Shown one piece after another: positions 15,199-22,803 of a stretch of 31,685 nucleotides of DNA. Under the pieces are notes generated by a model. That model was not told where the DNA came from. It saw only the letters and a program-made list of their open reading frames with translations, and made no database searches. Position numbers and translations under genes: made by a program. Origin of the DNA: Planktomarina sp. (GTDB taxonomy: Bacteria; Pseudomonadota; Alphaproteobacteria; Rhodobacterales; Rhodobacteraceae); NCBI GenBank assembly GCA_016780825.1, contig JADHLF010000031.1:1-31685 (forward strand), read 5' to 3'. Each line of letters starts with the position of its first letter. Position 1 is the first letter of the stretch.

Positions 15199-16479
15199 TC
15201 AGTAAATCGGGAAACGCGCGCAGAGCTCGGCAACCTCGGATCGGACTTTGGCTTCAACGGCTGCATTGCCCTCTTCGCCGTTGGCGGCCAATCCATCGAC
15301 CACTTCGATGATCCAATCCGCAATTTGGCGGAACTCTGATTCTCCAAAGCCGCGGGTTGTGCCCGCCGGGCTGCCGAGACGGATCCCGCTGGTCACGGTT
15401 GGTTTTTCTGGATCGAAAGGCACGCCGTTCTTGTTGCAGGTAATATTGGCGCGGCCCAGGGCTTTCTCGGTGGCATTGCCCTTCACGCCTTTGGGGCGCA
15501 GGTCAACCAGCAAAACATGCGTATCTGTTCCATGGGTCACCGTATCCAGACCGCCTTTGATGAGCTGATCAGACAGGGCCTGCGCATTCGCGATCACGTT
15601 TTGGATATAGGTCTTGAATTCAGGCTTCAGAGCTTCGCCAAATGCGACCGCTTTGGCAGCAATCACATGCATCAAAGGCCCGCCTTGAATGCCGGGGAAG
15701 ATGGCCGAATTAAATTTCTTGGCAAGATCTGCGTCATTGGTCACAATCATACCGCCGCGAGGCCCGCGGAGGGTCTTGTGCGTTGTGGTTGTCGCCACAT
15801 GCGCATAGGGGAAGGGGCTTGGGTGTTCACCCGCCGCCACAAGACCCGCGAAATGCGCCATATCCACATGCAGATAGGCGCCAACGCTGTCGGCGATCTC
15901 ACGCATGCGCTTGAAATCAATTTGCCGTGGAACGGCAGATCCGCCTGCCACGATGAGCTTAGGCTTATGCTGCGTGGCCAGTTCTTGAACTTGATCATAG
16001 TCCAGCAAGTTGTCCTGCTTACGCACGCCATATTGCACAGCATTGAACCATTTGCCCGATTGGTTGGGCGCGGCTCCATGGGTCAAATGGCCGCCGGCAT
16101 CCAAAGACATGCCAAGAATCGTATCGCCCGGCTGTAAGAGTGCTTGAAAGACACCTTGGTTGGCTTGGCTGCCCGAGTTGGGCTGGACATTCGCAAATTC
16201 GCATCCAAACAGTTGGCAGGCGCGATCTATCGCCAAGGTTTCGGCAATGTCCACATATTCACATCCGCCGTAGTAGCGCCGGCCCACATAGCCCTCGGCA
16301 TATTTGTTGGTCATGACAGAGCCCTGCGCCTGCATCACCGCCTTGGAGACAATATTTTCAGATGCGATCAATTCGATTTCATCGCGCTGGCGGGACAGCT
16401 CTTTATCAATGGCCTGCGCCAAGGCTGGATCGGTGTCGGCCAGATCTGCATTGAAAAATTGGGAGAGGCTGGATGTCAT
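15199..16479 (-). CDS. glyA: Serine hydroxymethyltransferase
   Basis: A PLP enzyme interconverting serine and glycine while charging tetrahydrofolate with one carbon. The 426 residues are the usual length. The N-terminus has RQRDEIELIASENIVSKAVMQAQGSVMTNKYAEGY. HVDMAHFAGLVAAGEHPSP contains the Asp and His that contact the cofactor. TTTTHKTLRGPRGG carries the Schiff-base Lys. The late motif SGIRLGSPAGTTRGFG is present. AAGGAG is nine bases before the ATG. It is divergent from nadK; the shared upstream region holds a perfect 14-base palindrome next to a -35-like TTGACT. Confidence 0.97.
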   Translation of the reverse strand: MTSSLSQFFNADLADTDPALAQAIDKELSRQRDEIELIASENIVSKAVMQAQGSVMTNKYAEGYVGRRYYGGCEYVDIAETLAIDRACQLFGCEFANVQPNSGSQANQGVFQALLQPGDTILGMSLDAGGHLTHGAAPNQSGKWFNAVQYGVRKQDNLLDYDQVQELATQHKPKLIVAGGSAVPRQIDFKRMREIADSVGAYLHVDMAHFAGLVAAGEHPSPFPYAHVATTTTHKTLRGPRGGMIVTNDADLAKKFNSAIFPGIQGGPLMHVIAAKAVAFGEALKPEFKTYIQNVIANAQALSDQLIKGGLDTVTHGTDTHVLLVDLRPKGVKGNATEKALGRANITCNKNGVPFDPEKPTVTSGIRLGSPAGTTRGFGESEFRQIADWIIEVVDGLAANGEEGNAAVEAKVRSEVAELCARFPIY

Positions 16480-16516
16480 AATTTTGCTCCTTGGGCGGTT
16501 TGTGTCTTACTGCGTG

Positions 16517-16530
16517 TTTCCTATAGGAAA
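16517..16530. promoter_or_regulatory. 14-bp perfect palindrome upstream of glyA (candidate operator)
   Basis: TTTCCTATAGGAAA is a perfect palindrome 37 bases upstream of the glyA ATG. On the glyA strand a -35-like TTGACT directly precedes it, so the palindrome would sit in the promoter spacer. That is a good place for a repressor, but no regulator can be named. Confidence 0.45.
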
Positions 16531-16586
16531 AGTCAAATGTTCCTGCCGCGACCTTTTGACCGTATTCCCGTTATTTTAGCCATGGC

Positions 16587-16616
16587 TTGCGTTTTTAGCC
16601 TGCCCCAGCATAGGGT
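16587..16616 (+). promoter_or_regulatory. Candidate nadK promoter
   Basis: TTGCGT (16587-16592) and TAGGGT (16611-16616) are separated by 18 bases, about 20 bases before the nadK ATG. The transcript would begin near 16623, inside the hairpin that precedes the start codon, so hairpin formation depends on the exact start. Confidence 0.4.
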
Positions 16617-16617
16617 G

Positions 16618-16634
16618 CGGAAACGGAGTTTCCG
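16618..16634 (+). promoter_or_regulatory. RBS-containing hairpin before nadK
   Basis: CGGAAAC (16618-16624) pairs perfectly with GTTTCCG (16628-16634) around the loop GGA. The Shine-Dalgarno GGAG (16625-16628) lies in the loop and first stem base, eight bases before the ATG at 16637. Such a stem could present or mask the ribosome site. Confidence 0.45.
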
Positions 16635-16636
16635 AA

Positions 16637-17410
16637 ATGCACACGAGACAGAGCAAACGCATCGCCTTTTTGGCCAGTAGCGCAGATTTGGCACAGTCTG
16701 CAAGGAATACCTTTGTGCACAGTTTTGGCGATTGCGACCCAAGCGCGGCGGAGGTGATCGTGGCGCTCGGTGGCGATGGTTTTATGCTGCAAACACTGCA
16801 TGCTACTCAGCATTTGAACGTGCCCGTTTATGGAATGAATCGCGGTACAGTTGGCTTTTTGATGAATGAGTTCTCAACGGAGGGCTTGATTGCGCGACTG
16901 GCGGCGGCAGAAGAGGCTGTCATCAATCCGTTGCGCATGCGGGCAACCTGTGTCGATGGCCAAACCCAGACGGCTCTGGCGATCAATGAGGTGTCACTTT
17001 TGCGTCAGGGACCGCAGGCGGCAAAATTACAAATATTTGTTGATGATCGGTTACGGTTGAGTGAATTGGCCTGTGATGGGGCCTTGGTCGCGACGCCAGC
17101 GGGCTCGACAGCTTACAATTATTCCGCGCATGGTCCGATTTTGCCCATTGGATCTGAGGTTTTGGCGCTCACGGCCATGGCCGCTTTTCGGCCGCGTAGG
17201 TGGCGCGGGGCAGTGTTGCCCAAGGCGGCGAAGGTGCGGTTTGACGTGATTGAACCTGTCAAACGGCCCGTCATGGCCGATGCGGACAATTGCTCTGTCA
17301 AAAATGTGATGTCGGTGGAGATTGAAAGCGCCGGTGATGTGGCGCACCGCTTGTTGTTTGATCCCGATCACGGGTTAGAAGAGCGGCTCATTCGCGAGCA
17401 ATTTGCCTAA
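16637..17410 (+). CDS. nadK: NAD kinase
   Basis: Phosphorylates NAD+ to NADP+. The 257 residues are typical of the compact alphaproteobacterial form. The GGDG motif with the catalytic Asp is at 45-48 (VIVALGGDGFML). NEVSLLR and TPAGSTAYNYSAHGPILP are the second and third conserved blocks. VMADADNCSVKNV near residue 215 belongs to the C-terminal beta domain. The start ATG at 16637 has GGAG at eight bases, inside a small hairpin. The gene ends in a strong terminator. Confidence 0.94.
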   Translation: MHTRQSKRIAFLASSADLAQSARNTFVHSFGDCDPSAAEVIVALGGDGFMLQTLHATQHLNVPVYGMNRGTVGFLMNEFSTEGLIARLAAAEEAVINPLRMRATCVDGQTQTALAINEVSLLRQGPQAAKLQIFVDDRLRLSELACDGALVATPAGSTAYNYSAHGPILPIGSEVLALTAMAAFRPRRWRGAVLPKAAKVRFDVIEPVKRPVMADADNCSVKNVMSVEIESAGDVAHRLLFDPDHGLEERLIREQFA

Positions 17411-17436
17411 TTGGATTTTGCGCAATTGGACGTAAC

Positions 17437-17472
17437 AGCCGGACCAGCATGCATGGCCCGGCTGCTGTTTTT
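17437..17472 (+). terminator. Intrinsic terminator of nadK
   Basis: AGCCGGACC (17437-17445) pairs with GGCCCGGCT (17455-17463), with one G-U pair, around a nine-base loop; TTTTT lies at 17468-17472. It sits 26 bases after the nadK stop. Read the other way, it follows the small peptide gene and may stop that transcript too. Confidence 0.88.
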
Positions 17473-17473
17473 C

Positions 17474-17629
17474 TTAGGTCCCTGAAGAGGAAGCCAAGGC
17501 CACTGTTGCCACGATTGCAACCAGCGGCAGAAAGTTTGCCACGGAGGATGTCGCGAGTGTTCCCTGAGCGGAAGAGGTTGTTCCAACCATGGATGCAGCG
17601 AATGGGCTTGCAAGAACGAGTTTTTTCAT
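17474..17629 (-). CDS. Small secreted or membrane peptide (51 aa)
   Basis: A 51-residue ORF with GGAG seven bases before the ATG. The N-terminus MKKLVLASPFAASMVG plus SSAQ at 19-22 looks like a Sec signal peptide with cleavage after Ala21. The remainder is a short Thr/Ser stretch, then a hydrophobic segment LPLVAIVATVALASSS (about 34-49) and the end GT. The mature product would be about 30 residues and membrane-seeking. It is tightly followed by the terminator shared with nadK. Many Rhodobacterales carry small proteins of this design with no known role. The alternative longer ORF on the same strand in another frame lacks such features. Confidence 0.65.
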   Translation of the reverse strand: MKKLVLASPFAASMVGTTSSAQGTLATSSVANFLPLVAIVATVALASSSGT

Positions 17630-17815
17630 AATGTGTCTCCATTTAAAACATTGACGTCATGTGATTCGAAAACGGCGCTAACGCGCCAAGCTCACCCGGC
17701 AATGTTAACACTATTTTGCTAACAATCAAGAGTTGTCAGTAAAACTTATTATGGGTTAACATCAGGTTAAGCGCGACAGGCAAAGAGAGTATCCGGCCTT
17801 GTTGGACTGCGCAGC
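17630..17815. other. Intergenic region between peptide gene and prpE
   Basis: This AT-richer stretch must hold the promoter of the small peptide on the minus strand. It contains a short inverted repeat, GGCGC-TAAC-GCGCC (17674-17687), followed on the minus strand by GTTTTC, and several TTAAC/GTTAA motifs between 17703 and 17770. I see no further gene and no good terminator for prpE. Confidence 0.5.
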
Positions 17816-19705
17816 TCATGATTGCGCGTATCCCAAGGTCTGCAACGCCGAACGGACTTCGTCCAAAACAGCGGGATCATCTATCGTCGCGGGGGCCTTA
17901 TAGGCTTTGCCGTCAGCGATGCTGACCATTGTTGCCCGCAGGATTTTTCCTGAGCGTGTTTTGGGCAGGCGATCCACCACACAGGCCAGTTTGAATGCGG
18001 CGACGGGGCCGATCTTTTCGCGGACCAATGTGATGACCTCGGCGACAACTTGCTCAGCTGTGCGGGTGCAGCCATCGTTGAGGCAGAGAAATCCAAGAGG
18101 CAATTGCCCCTTGAGCTCATCGCTCACACCGATCACGGCGCATTCGGCCACATCCGGATGACTGGCCAAAACTTCTTCCATGCCGCCGGTTGAGAGCCTG
18201 TGCCCGGCGACATTGATGACGTCATCGGTCCGCGCCATGATGTAGAGATAGCCATCCTCATCAATCATGCCGGCATCACCGGTTTCATAATAGCCGGGAA
18301 AGGTGGTGAGGTAGGATTTAATGAAACGATCCGAGGCATTCCAAAGGGTTGGCAGGGTGCCAGGCGGGAGGGGCAATTTGACCGCAATGGCGCCCAAGGC
18401 GCCGACGGGCATTTGATGGCCACTCTCATCTAAGATTTGCACATCATAGCCCGGCATGGCCACGGTTGGCGAGCCAATTTTGACTGGCATAGCCTCAATA
18501 CCCGCCGGATTGCCAGCGATGGTGAAACCGGTTTCGGTTTGCCACCAGTGGTCATAGACGGGCACGCCCATAACCTCTTGCGCCCATTCAATGGTATCGG
18601 GGTCGGCACGTTCGCCCGCCAAGTAGAGCGCGCGCAGCCGGCTCATGTCGAAATTTTTGATCGATTCGCCTTTTGAGTCTTGCCGCTTGATGGCACGAAA
18701 GGCCGTGGGCGCCGTGAAGAAACTGCGCACATCATGTTCAGCAATAACGCGCCAAAAGGTCGTGGCATCAGGTGTGCCGACCGGCTTGCCTTCGAAGACG
18801 ATCGTTGTGTTGCCGTGAATCAAAGGCGCATAACAAATATAGGAATGTCCAACGACCCAACCCACGTCAGAGGCGGCCCAAAAGACATCGCCCGGATCCA
18901 CATTGTAGATGTTTTTCATCGTCCAGTTCAGCGCCACCAAATGGCCAGCGGTGGGGCGGACAACGCCCTTTGGGGCGCCGGTTGTGCCCGAGGTATAGAG
19001 AATATAAGCCGGATGATCACCGGACACGGCCACGCAGGGCGCGGGGGCTACGCCCTTTTGCAATTCATGCCATTCGATGTCCCGCGGTCCCAATTCTGCT
19101 TCGCATTGGGGGCGCTGCAAAATAACGCTAAATTCAGGTTTATGCGCAGCCAGATTGATCGCGCCATCGAGCAGTGGTTTATAGGCTACGATGCGGCCGG
19201 GCTCGATGCCGCAGGAACCTGCAATAATTGCCTTTGGCGTGGCATCATCAATACGGACGGCCAGTTCATTTGCGGCAAAGCCGCCGAAGACAACCGAATG
19301 GATCGCGCCGATGCGGACACATGCCAACATGGCCACCAAGGCCTCAGGGACCATGGGCATGTAGATGACAACCCGGTCTCCCGCCACGACCCCTTTGGCG
19401 GCCAGCCCGCCTGCAAGGGCGGCGACTTGCTTTTGCAACTCTGCATAGGTGGTTTTGGATTTTTGCCCTGTGACAGGGCTATCATAGATAATGGCCACCC
19501 GATCGCCATGGCCGGCCTCAACATGGCGATCAACGGCGTTGTAGCAGGTGTTGACCTGCGCATCCTTAAACCATTCGTACAGGGGGGCGTTATCATCCCA
19601 CAGAGCTTTCGAGGGCGCTTTGATCCAATCAATCGCCTCGGCCGCTTTCATCCAAAATGCCTCTGGGTCTGTCTGCCAACCGGCATAAACTTCTTTATAG
19701 GACAT
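17816..19705 (-). CDS. prpE: Propionyl-CoA synthetase
   Basis: An AMP-forming ligase activating propionate to propionyl-CoA. The 629 residues match PrpE in length, and the N-terminus (YKEVYAGWQTDPEAFWMKAAEAIDW) is of PrpE rather than acetyl-CoA synthetase type. The P-loop-like motif YTSGTTGAPKG is at 237-247. WWQTETGF (A5 motif), YYETGDAGMIDEDGYLYIMARTDDVINVAGHRLS (A7-A8 motifs) and KTRSGKILR with the acetylation-sensitive catalytic Lys follow. GGAGG is seven bases before the ATG. Propionyl-CoA made here would be handled by the methylmalonyl-CoA route that MeaB supports. Confidence 0.93.
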   Translation of the reverse strand: MSYKEVYAGWQTDPEAFWMKAAEAIDWIKAPSKALWDDNAPLYEWFKDAQVNTCYNAVDRHVEAGHGDRVAIIYDSPVTGQKSKTTYAELQKQVAALAGGLAAKGVVAGDRVVIYMPMVPEALVAMLACVRIGAIHSVVFGGFAANELAVRIDDATPKAIIAGSCGIEPGRIVAYKPLLDGAINLAAHKPEFSVILQRPQCEAELGPRDIEWHELQKGVAPAPCVAVSGDHPAYILYTSGTTGAPKGVVRPTAGHLVALNWTMKNIYNVDPGDVFWAASDVGWVVGHSYICYAPLIHGNTTIVFEGKPVGTPDATTFWRVIAEHDVRSFFTAPTAFRAIKRQDSKGESIKNFDMSRLRALYLAGERADPDTIEWAQEVMGVPVYDHWWQTETGFTIAGNPAGIEAMPVKIGSPTVAMPGYDVQILDESGHQMPVGALGAIAVKLPLPPGTLPTLWNASDRFIKSYLTTFPGYYETGDAGMIDEDGYLYIMARTDDVINVAGHRLSTGGMEEVLASHPDVAECAVIGVSDELKGQLPLGFLCLNDGCTRTAEQVVAEVITLVREKIGPVAAFKLACVVDRLPKTRSGKILRATMVSIADGKAYKAPATIDDPAVLDEVRSALQTLGYAQS

Positions 19706-19869
19706 CCGTTCGCCTCCACGTCAGTTTTGAGAAGGTTATTCCCTATCACAGGCTTGGACGCAACATTGGGCTTGCGCTAACAGTTTGGCATGCGACGATC
19801 CGCCATTGCATCCTGTAGAACTCTCGTGGAAAATGACCTTTAACCCATTGTGATATCAGAAGAGAGACC

Positions 19870-20964
19870 ATGCAAAACATACGCGCCGAAGTGGTGTTGC
19901 CCACCCAGCAATTGCGAGATGATATTCCGTTTTTTACCAAGACCCTTGGGATGCGGATGGATGAAATTTTTCCGGCCGATGATCCGAGCGTGGCGGTGTT
20001 TTCGGGCTATGGTTTGCGGGTGCGGGTGCAAAAGGACGCCCAGACTGTTCCAGGGTTGTTGCGCATTCTTTGTGATGACCCGATGTTGATTGCAGGTGGT
20101 CAGACGCATTTGACCGCGCCCAATGGCACGCGCATCGAAATTGCCCCCCTTGCCCCGCCCGTGGTGATGCCGCCGGTGGCACATGAATTCGTGATGCGCC
20201 GCATGGCCGATCAAGCGCCCTGGGTGATTGGGCGCGCCGGCATGCATTATCGCGATCTTATTCCCAGCCGTTTGGGCGGTTCAATCATCGCCAGTCATAT
20301 CCGCATTCCCGGCGGCGGGCCTGTGCCGGATATGGTGCATTTCCACTCCGTCGGGTTTCAGCTGATCTATTGCTACAAAGGGTGGGTGGATTTGGTCTAT
20401 GAGGATCAGGGACCACCGTTTCGCCTCGAAGCTGGAAACTGCGTGATCCAACCGCCAGAAATTCGTCACCGTGTGCTCTTTGCCAGTGAGGATTTGGAGG
20501 TGATTGAGATCGGAGTGCCCGCCGAACATATCACAACCATTGATCATAACATGGATCTGCCAACCGAGCATATGCGCCCAGATCGGCTGTTTGAGGGGCA
20601 AAAGTTCGTGCATTACAAAGCTCATGAAACCCAATGGCGCCCGTTCCGCCTACCGGGGTTTGTCGCGCGCGATACGATGATTTGTGCCAATACGGGCGCG
20701 GTGGCGGGGGTTCAGGTGGTCAAGCCAGGGCCGGGCCAGCCTGTTTGGGCCCGCCACACGAACGATATTCACTTTACCTTTGTTCTGCATGGTCAATTGA
20801 CACTGCAAAGTAAGGCGCAGGCGGCGCAGACCCTTGTGGCTGGCGATGCCTTTGTTATCCCGCCGGATATGGCCTGCCTGTATAGCGCGCCCTCGGCGGA
20901 TCTTGAGCTTTTGGAGGTCACATTGCCCGGTGACTTTGAGACCCATTTGGAAGACAGCGCTTAG
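19870..20964 (+). CDS. VOC-like plus double-cupin protein
   Basis: A 364-residue protein with three beta-rich parts. Residues 1-95 (AEVVLPTQQLRDDIPFFTKTLGMRMDEI) look like one VOC/glyoxalase half-module. About 125-225 is a cupin (HFHSVGFQLIYCYKGWVDLVYED, then CVIQPPEIRHRVLFASEDLEVIEIG), with His residues in both cupin motifs. About 265-355 is a second cupin (VWARHTNDIHFTFVLHGQLTL, then GDAFVIPPDMACLYSAPSADLELLEVTLP); its second motif has lost the His, so it may not bind metal. Function is unknown; a metal-dependent dioxygenase or isomerase is possible. GAGAG precedes the ATG. It lies between divergent prpE and the salvage cluster and ends 97 bases before cdd. Confidence 0.82.
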   Translation: MQNIRAEVVLPTQQLRDDIPFFTKTLGMRMDEIFPADDPSVAVFSGYGLRVRVQKDAQTVPGLLRILCDDPMLIAGGQTHLTAPNGTRIEIAPLAPPVVMPPVAHEFVMRRMADQAPWVIGRAGMHYRDLIPSRLGGSIIASHIRIPGGGPVPDMVHFHSVGFQLIYCYKGWVDLVYEDQGPPFRLEAGNCVIQPPEIRHRVLFASEDLEVIEIGVPAEHITTIDHNMDLPTEHMRPDRLFEGQKFVHYKAHETQWRPFRLPGFVARDTMICANTGAVAGVQVVKPGPGQPVWARHTNDIHFTFVLHGQLTLQSKAQAAQTLVAGDAFVIPPDMACLYSAPSADLELLEVTLPGDFETHLEDSA

Positions 20965-21061
20965 GCCGTCAATGACACTGGCATTTGCAGGGTAGACGGG
21001 GTCTGCCAATGGGTATGTAATACGCAGGAGCGGCGCGGGGCGCCAATATTGAAAGGTCATC

Positions 21062-21481
21062 ATGATGAGCAAGGAATTAATTCTCGCAGCGTCTCAGGTT
21101 CGCCTGAAAGCCTATGTGCCCTATTCCAATTTCGCGGTCGGGGCGGCGCTGCGCAGTATCAGCGGCGCGATTTATGTCGGTTGTAACGTCGAAAATGTGG
21201 CCTATCCAGAGGGAACCTGTGCCGAGGCTGGCGCGATTGCGGCCATGTGCGCAGCGGGGGAATACGAGATTTCTGAAGTGGCCGTTATTGCCGGGGGAGA
21301 CCGACCGGTGCCGCCCTGTGGCGGGTGCCGCCAAAAGTTGGCCGAATTTGCCAAGGGGCCGGTGACCGTGACCCTCCTGGCGACCAGCGGCGCGCAGGAG
21401 CGTACCATGGTGGCCGATTTGCTGCCCGGTGCCTTTGATCAAGATCATCTGACATCTGGTGCGGAGGATCCGAAAGCCTGA
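21062..21481 (+). CDS. cdd: Cytidine deaminase
   Basis: Deaminates cytidine and deoxycytidine to uridine and deoxyuridine. The 139 residues are of the short tetrameric type. The zinc site is CAEAG (Cys53, catalytic Glu55) and PCGGCRQ (Cys86, Cys89). NVENVAYPEGT provides the ribose-binding Asn-Glu. Arg usually follows CAE in this family (CAER); here it is Ala. GAAAGG at 21051-21056 could serve either of two adjacent ATGs (21062 or 21065). The stop overlaps the deoA start by one base, opening the salvage operon. Confidence 0.93.
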   Translation: MMSKELILAASQVRLKAYVPYSNFAVGAALRSISGAIYVGCNVENVAYPEGTCAEAGAIAAMCAAGEYEISEVAVIAGGDRPVPPCGGCRQKLAEFAKGPVTVTLLATSGAQERTMVADLLPGAFDQDHLTSGAEDPKA

Positions 21482-22803
21482 TGCTGATCCGTGACCATCT
21501 TTTGGCTTTGCGAGAAGGCTGGCCCGTGCCGCCTGAAGCGGTGCGGGCCTTTGGAGCCAAATTGGGCGCGGGCGATATCAGTGATGCACAGGCCGGTGCA
21601 TTTGCCATGGCAATTTGTCTGCAAGGGCTGAGCGAGGAGGGCCGCGTGGCTCTGACACTGGGCATGCGAGACAGCGGCAAACGGCTTGACTGGGACCTGC
21701 CGGGCAAGGTGATCGATAAGCACTCTACCGGCGGTGTGGGCGATTCAGTCTCCTTGATTTTGGCGCCGATGCTGGCGGCGGTTGGCGCCTTTGTCCCGAT
21801 GATTTCCGGGCGCGGATTGGGGCATACGGGCGGGACCTTAGACAAATTGGAGGCTATCCCTGGCCTGAAAACGCAGTTCACCGAGGTCGAATTTCGCGCC
21901 ATTGTCGCCGATGTTGGCTGCGCAATTGTAGCACCCAGCCCGGATATAGCGCCGGCCGATCAGCGCCTCTATGCGGTGCGCGACGTGACGGGCACGGTTC
22001 GATCTCATGATTTGATCACCGCTTCTATTCTGGCCAAGAAACTGGCTGCGGGGCTGGAGGGTCTGGTGCTGGATGTCAAAACCGGCTCAGGTGCGGTGAT
22101 GTCAGATCTTGCTCAAGCGCGCGATTTGGCGCTGGCTTTGGTTGCTACGGCCAATGGCGCAGGTTGCCCGACCAGCGCGATTTTGACGGATATGAGTCAA
22201 CCGCTGATTCCCAGTATTGGCAATGCGCTTGAGATTGCCGATGTGATGCGCGCCTTTGAGACCGGGCAAGGGGCGATGGTCGAGGTGGCTCTTGAGCTTG
22301 GCACGCAGCTGTTGCTGCAAGCTCAAATCTTTCGCACCGAGACTGGCGCGCGGGACGGCTTGCGGGCAACCTTGCAAGATGGCAGTGCCAAGGCCCGATT
22401 TGGAGCGATGGTCCGCGCGCAGGGAGGCCCTGAGAATTTTGCAGATCGCTGGCAAGAGTATCTGGAGATTGCTCCCGCCTATGAGCTGCGCGCAACCGAT
22501 ACGGGTTATTTGACTGCGATAGATGGGGCGGCGCTAGGGCAGGCCGTGGTTGGCCTCGGCGGCGGGCGGCAACGCGAAGATGATCGGATCGACCATTCCG
22601 TTGGCCTGTCGGAGATTGCCCCCCTGGGCACGCATCTGCGCAAGGGCGCGCTGATCGCCCGGCTGCATTGCCGAAGCTCGAAACAAGCTGAAATCGCCCT
22701 GCGCGCCGTTCAGGACGCGCTGACTTTGAGCGCAGAGCCTCCGGTTTTGCCGGCTTTGATCATTGAACGCATTATGCCACCAAAGGTTTCAAAACATGGC
22801 TAG
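21481..22803 (+). CDS. deoA: Thymidine phosphorylase
   Basis: Phosphorolyses thymidine (and deoxyuridine) to free base and deoxyribose 1-phosphate. The 440 residues match DeoA. KHSTGGVGDSVSLILAP is the phosphate-binding motif, GRGLGHTGGTLDKLEAIPG the conserved signature, and DVKTGSGAVM a further active-site block. It starts on the last base of the cdd stop codon (tgATG), indicating translational coupling, and its end overlaps deoB by eight bases. Its sugar product is the substrate of the next enzyme. Confidence 0.96.
   Translation: MLIRDHLLALREGWPVPPEAVRAFGAKLGAGDISDAQAGAFAMAICLQGLSEEGRVALTLGMRDSGKRLDWDLPGKVIDKHSTGGVGDSVSLILAPMLAAVGAFVPMISGRGLGHTGGTLDKLEAIPGLKTQFTEVEFRAIVADVGCAIVAPSPDIAPADQRLYAVRDVTGTVRSHDLITASILAKKLAAGLEGLVLDVKTGSGAVMSDLAQARDLALALVATANGAGCPTSAILTDMSQPLIPSIGNALEIADVMRAFETGQGAMVEVALELGTQLLLQAQIFRTETGARDGLRATLQDGSAKARFGAMVRAQGGPENFADRWQEYLEIAPAYELRATDTGYLTAIDGAALGQAVVGLGGGRQREDDRIDHSVGLSEIAPLGTHLRKGALIARLHCRSSKQAEIALRAVQDALTLSAEPPVLPALIIERIMPPKVSKHG

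Noticed and set aside
16480..16636. Glycine- or folate-type riboswitch in front of glyA
   Set aside because: The leader on the glyA strand is short and shows only a palindrome, with none of the conserved riboswitch cores I could recognise.
17388..17642. 84-codon minus-strand ORF overlapping the 51-residue peptide
   Set aside because: It runs into nadK and has no signal or domain; the other frame has the ribosome site, signal peptide and stop before the terminator.
17663..17672. tRNA T-loop-like gattcgaaa
   Set aside because: No acceptor stem, anticodon arm or CCA-compatible end can be built around it.
22763..22795. Upstream start for deoB
   Set aside because: It would overlap deoA by 41 bases and add residues not seen in phosphopentomutases; ATG 22796 has AAAGG at good spacing.
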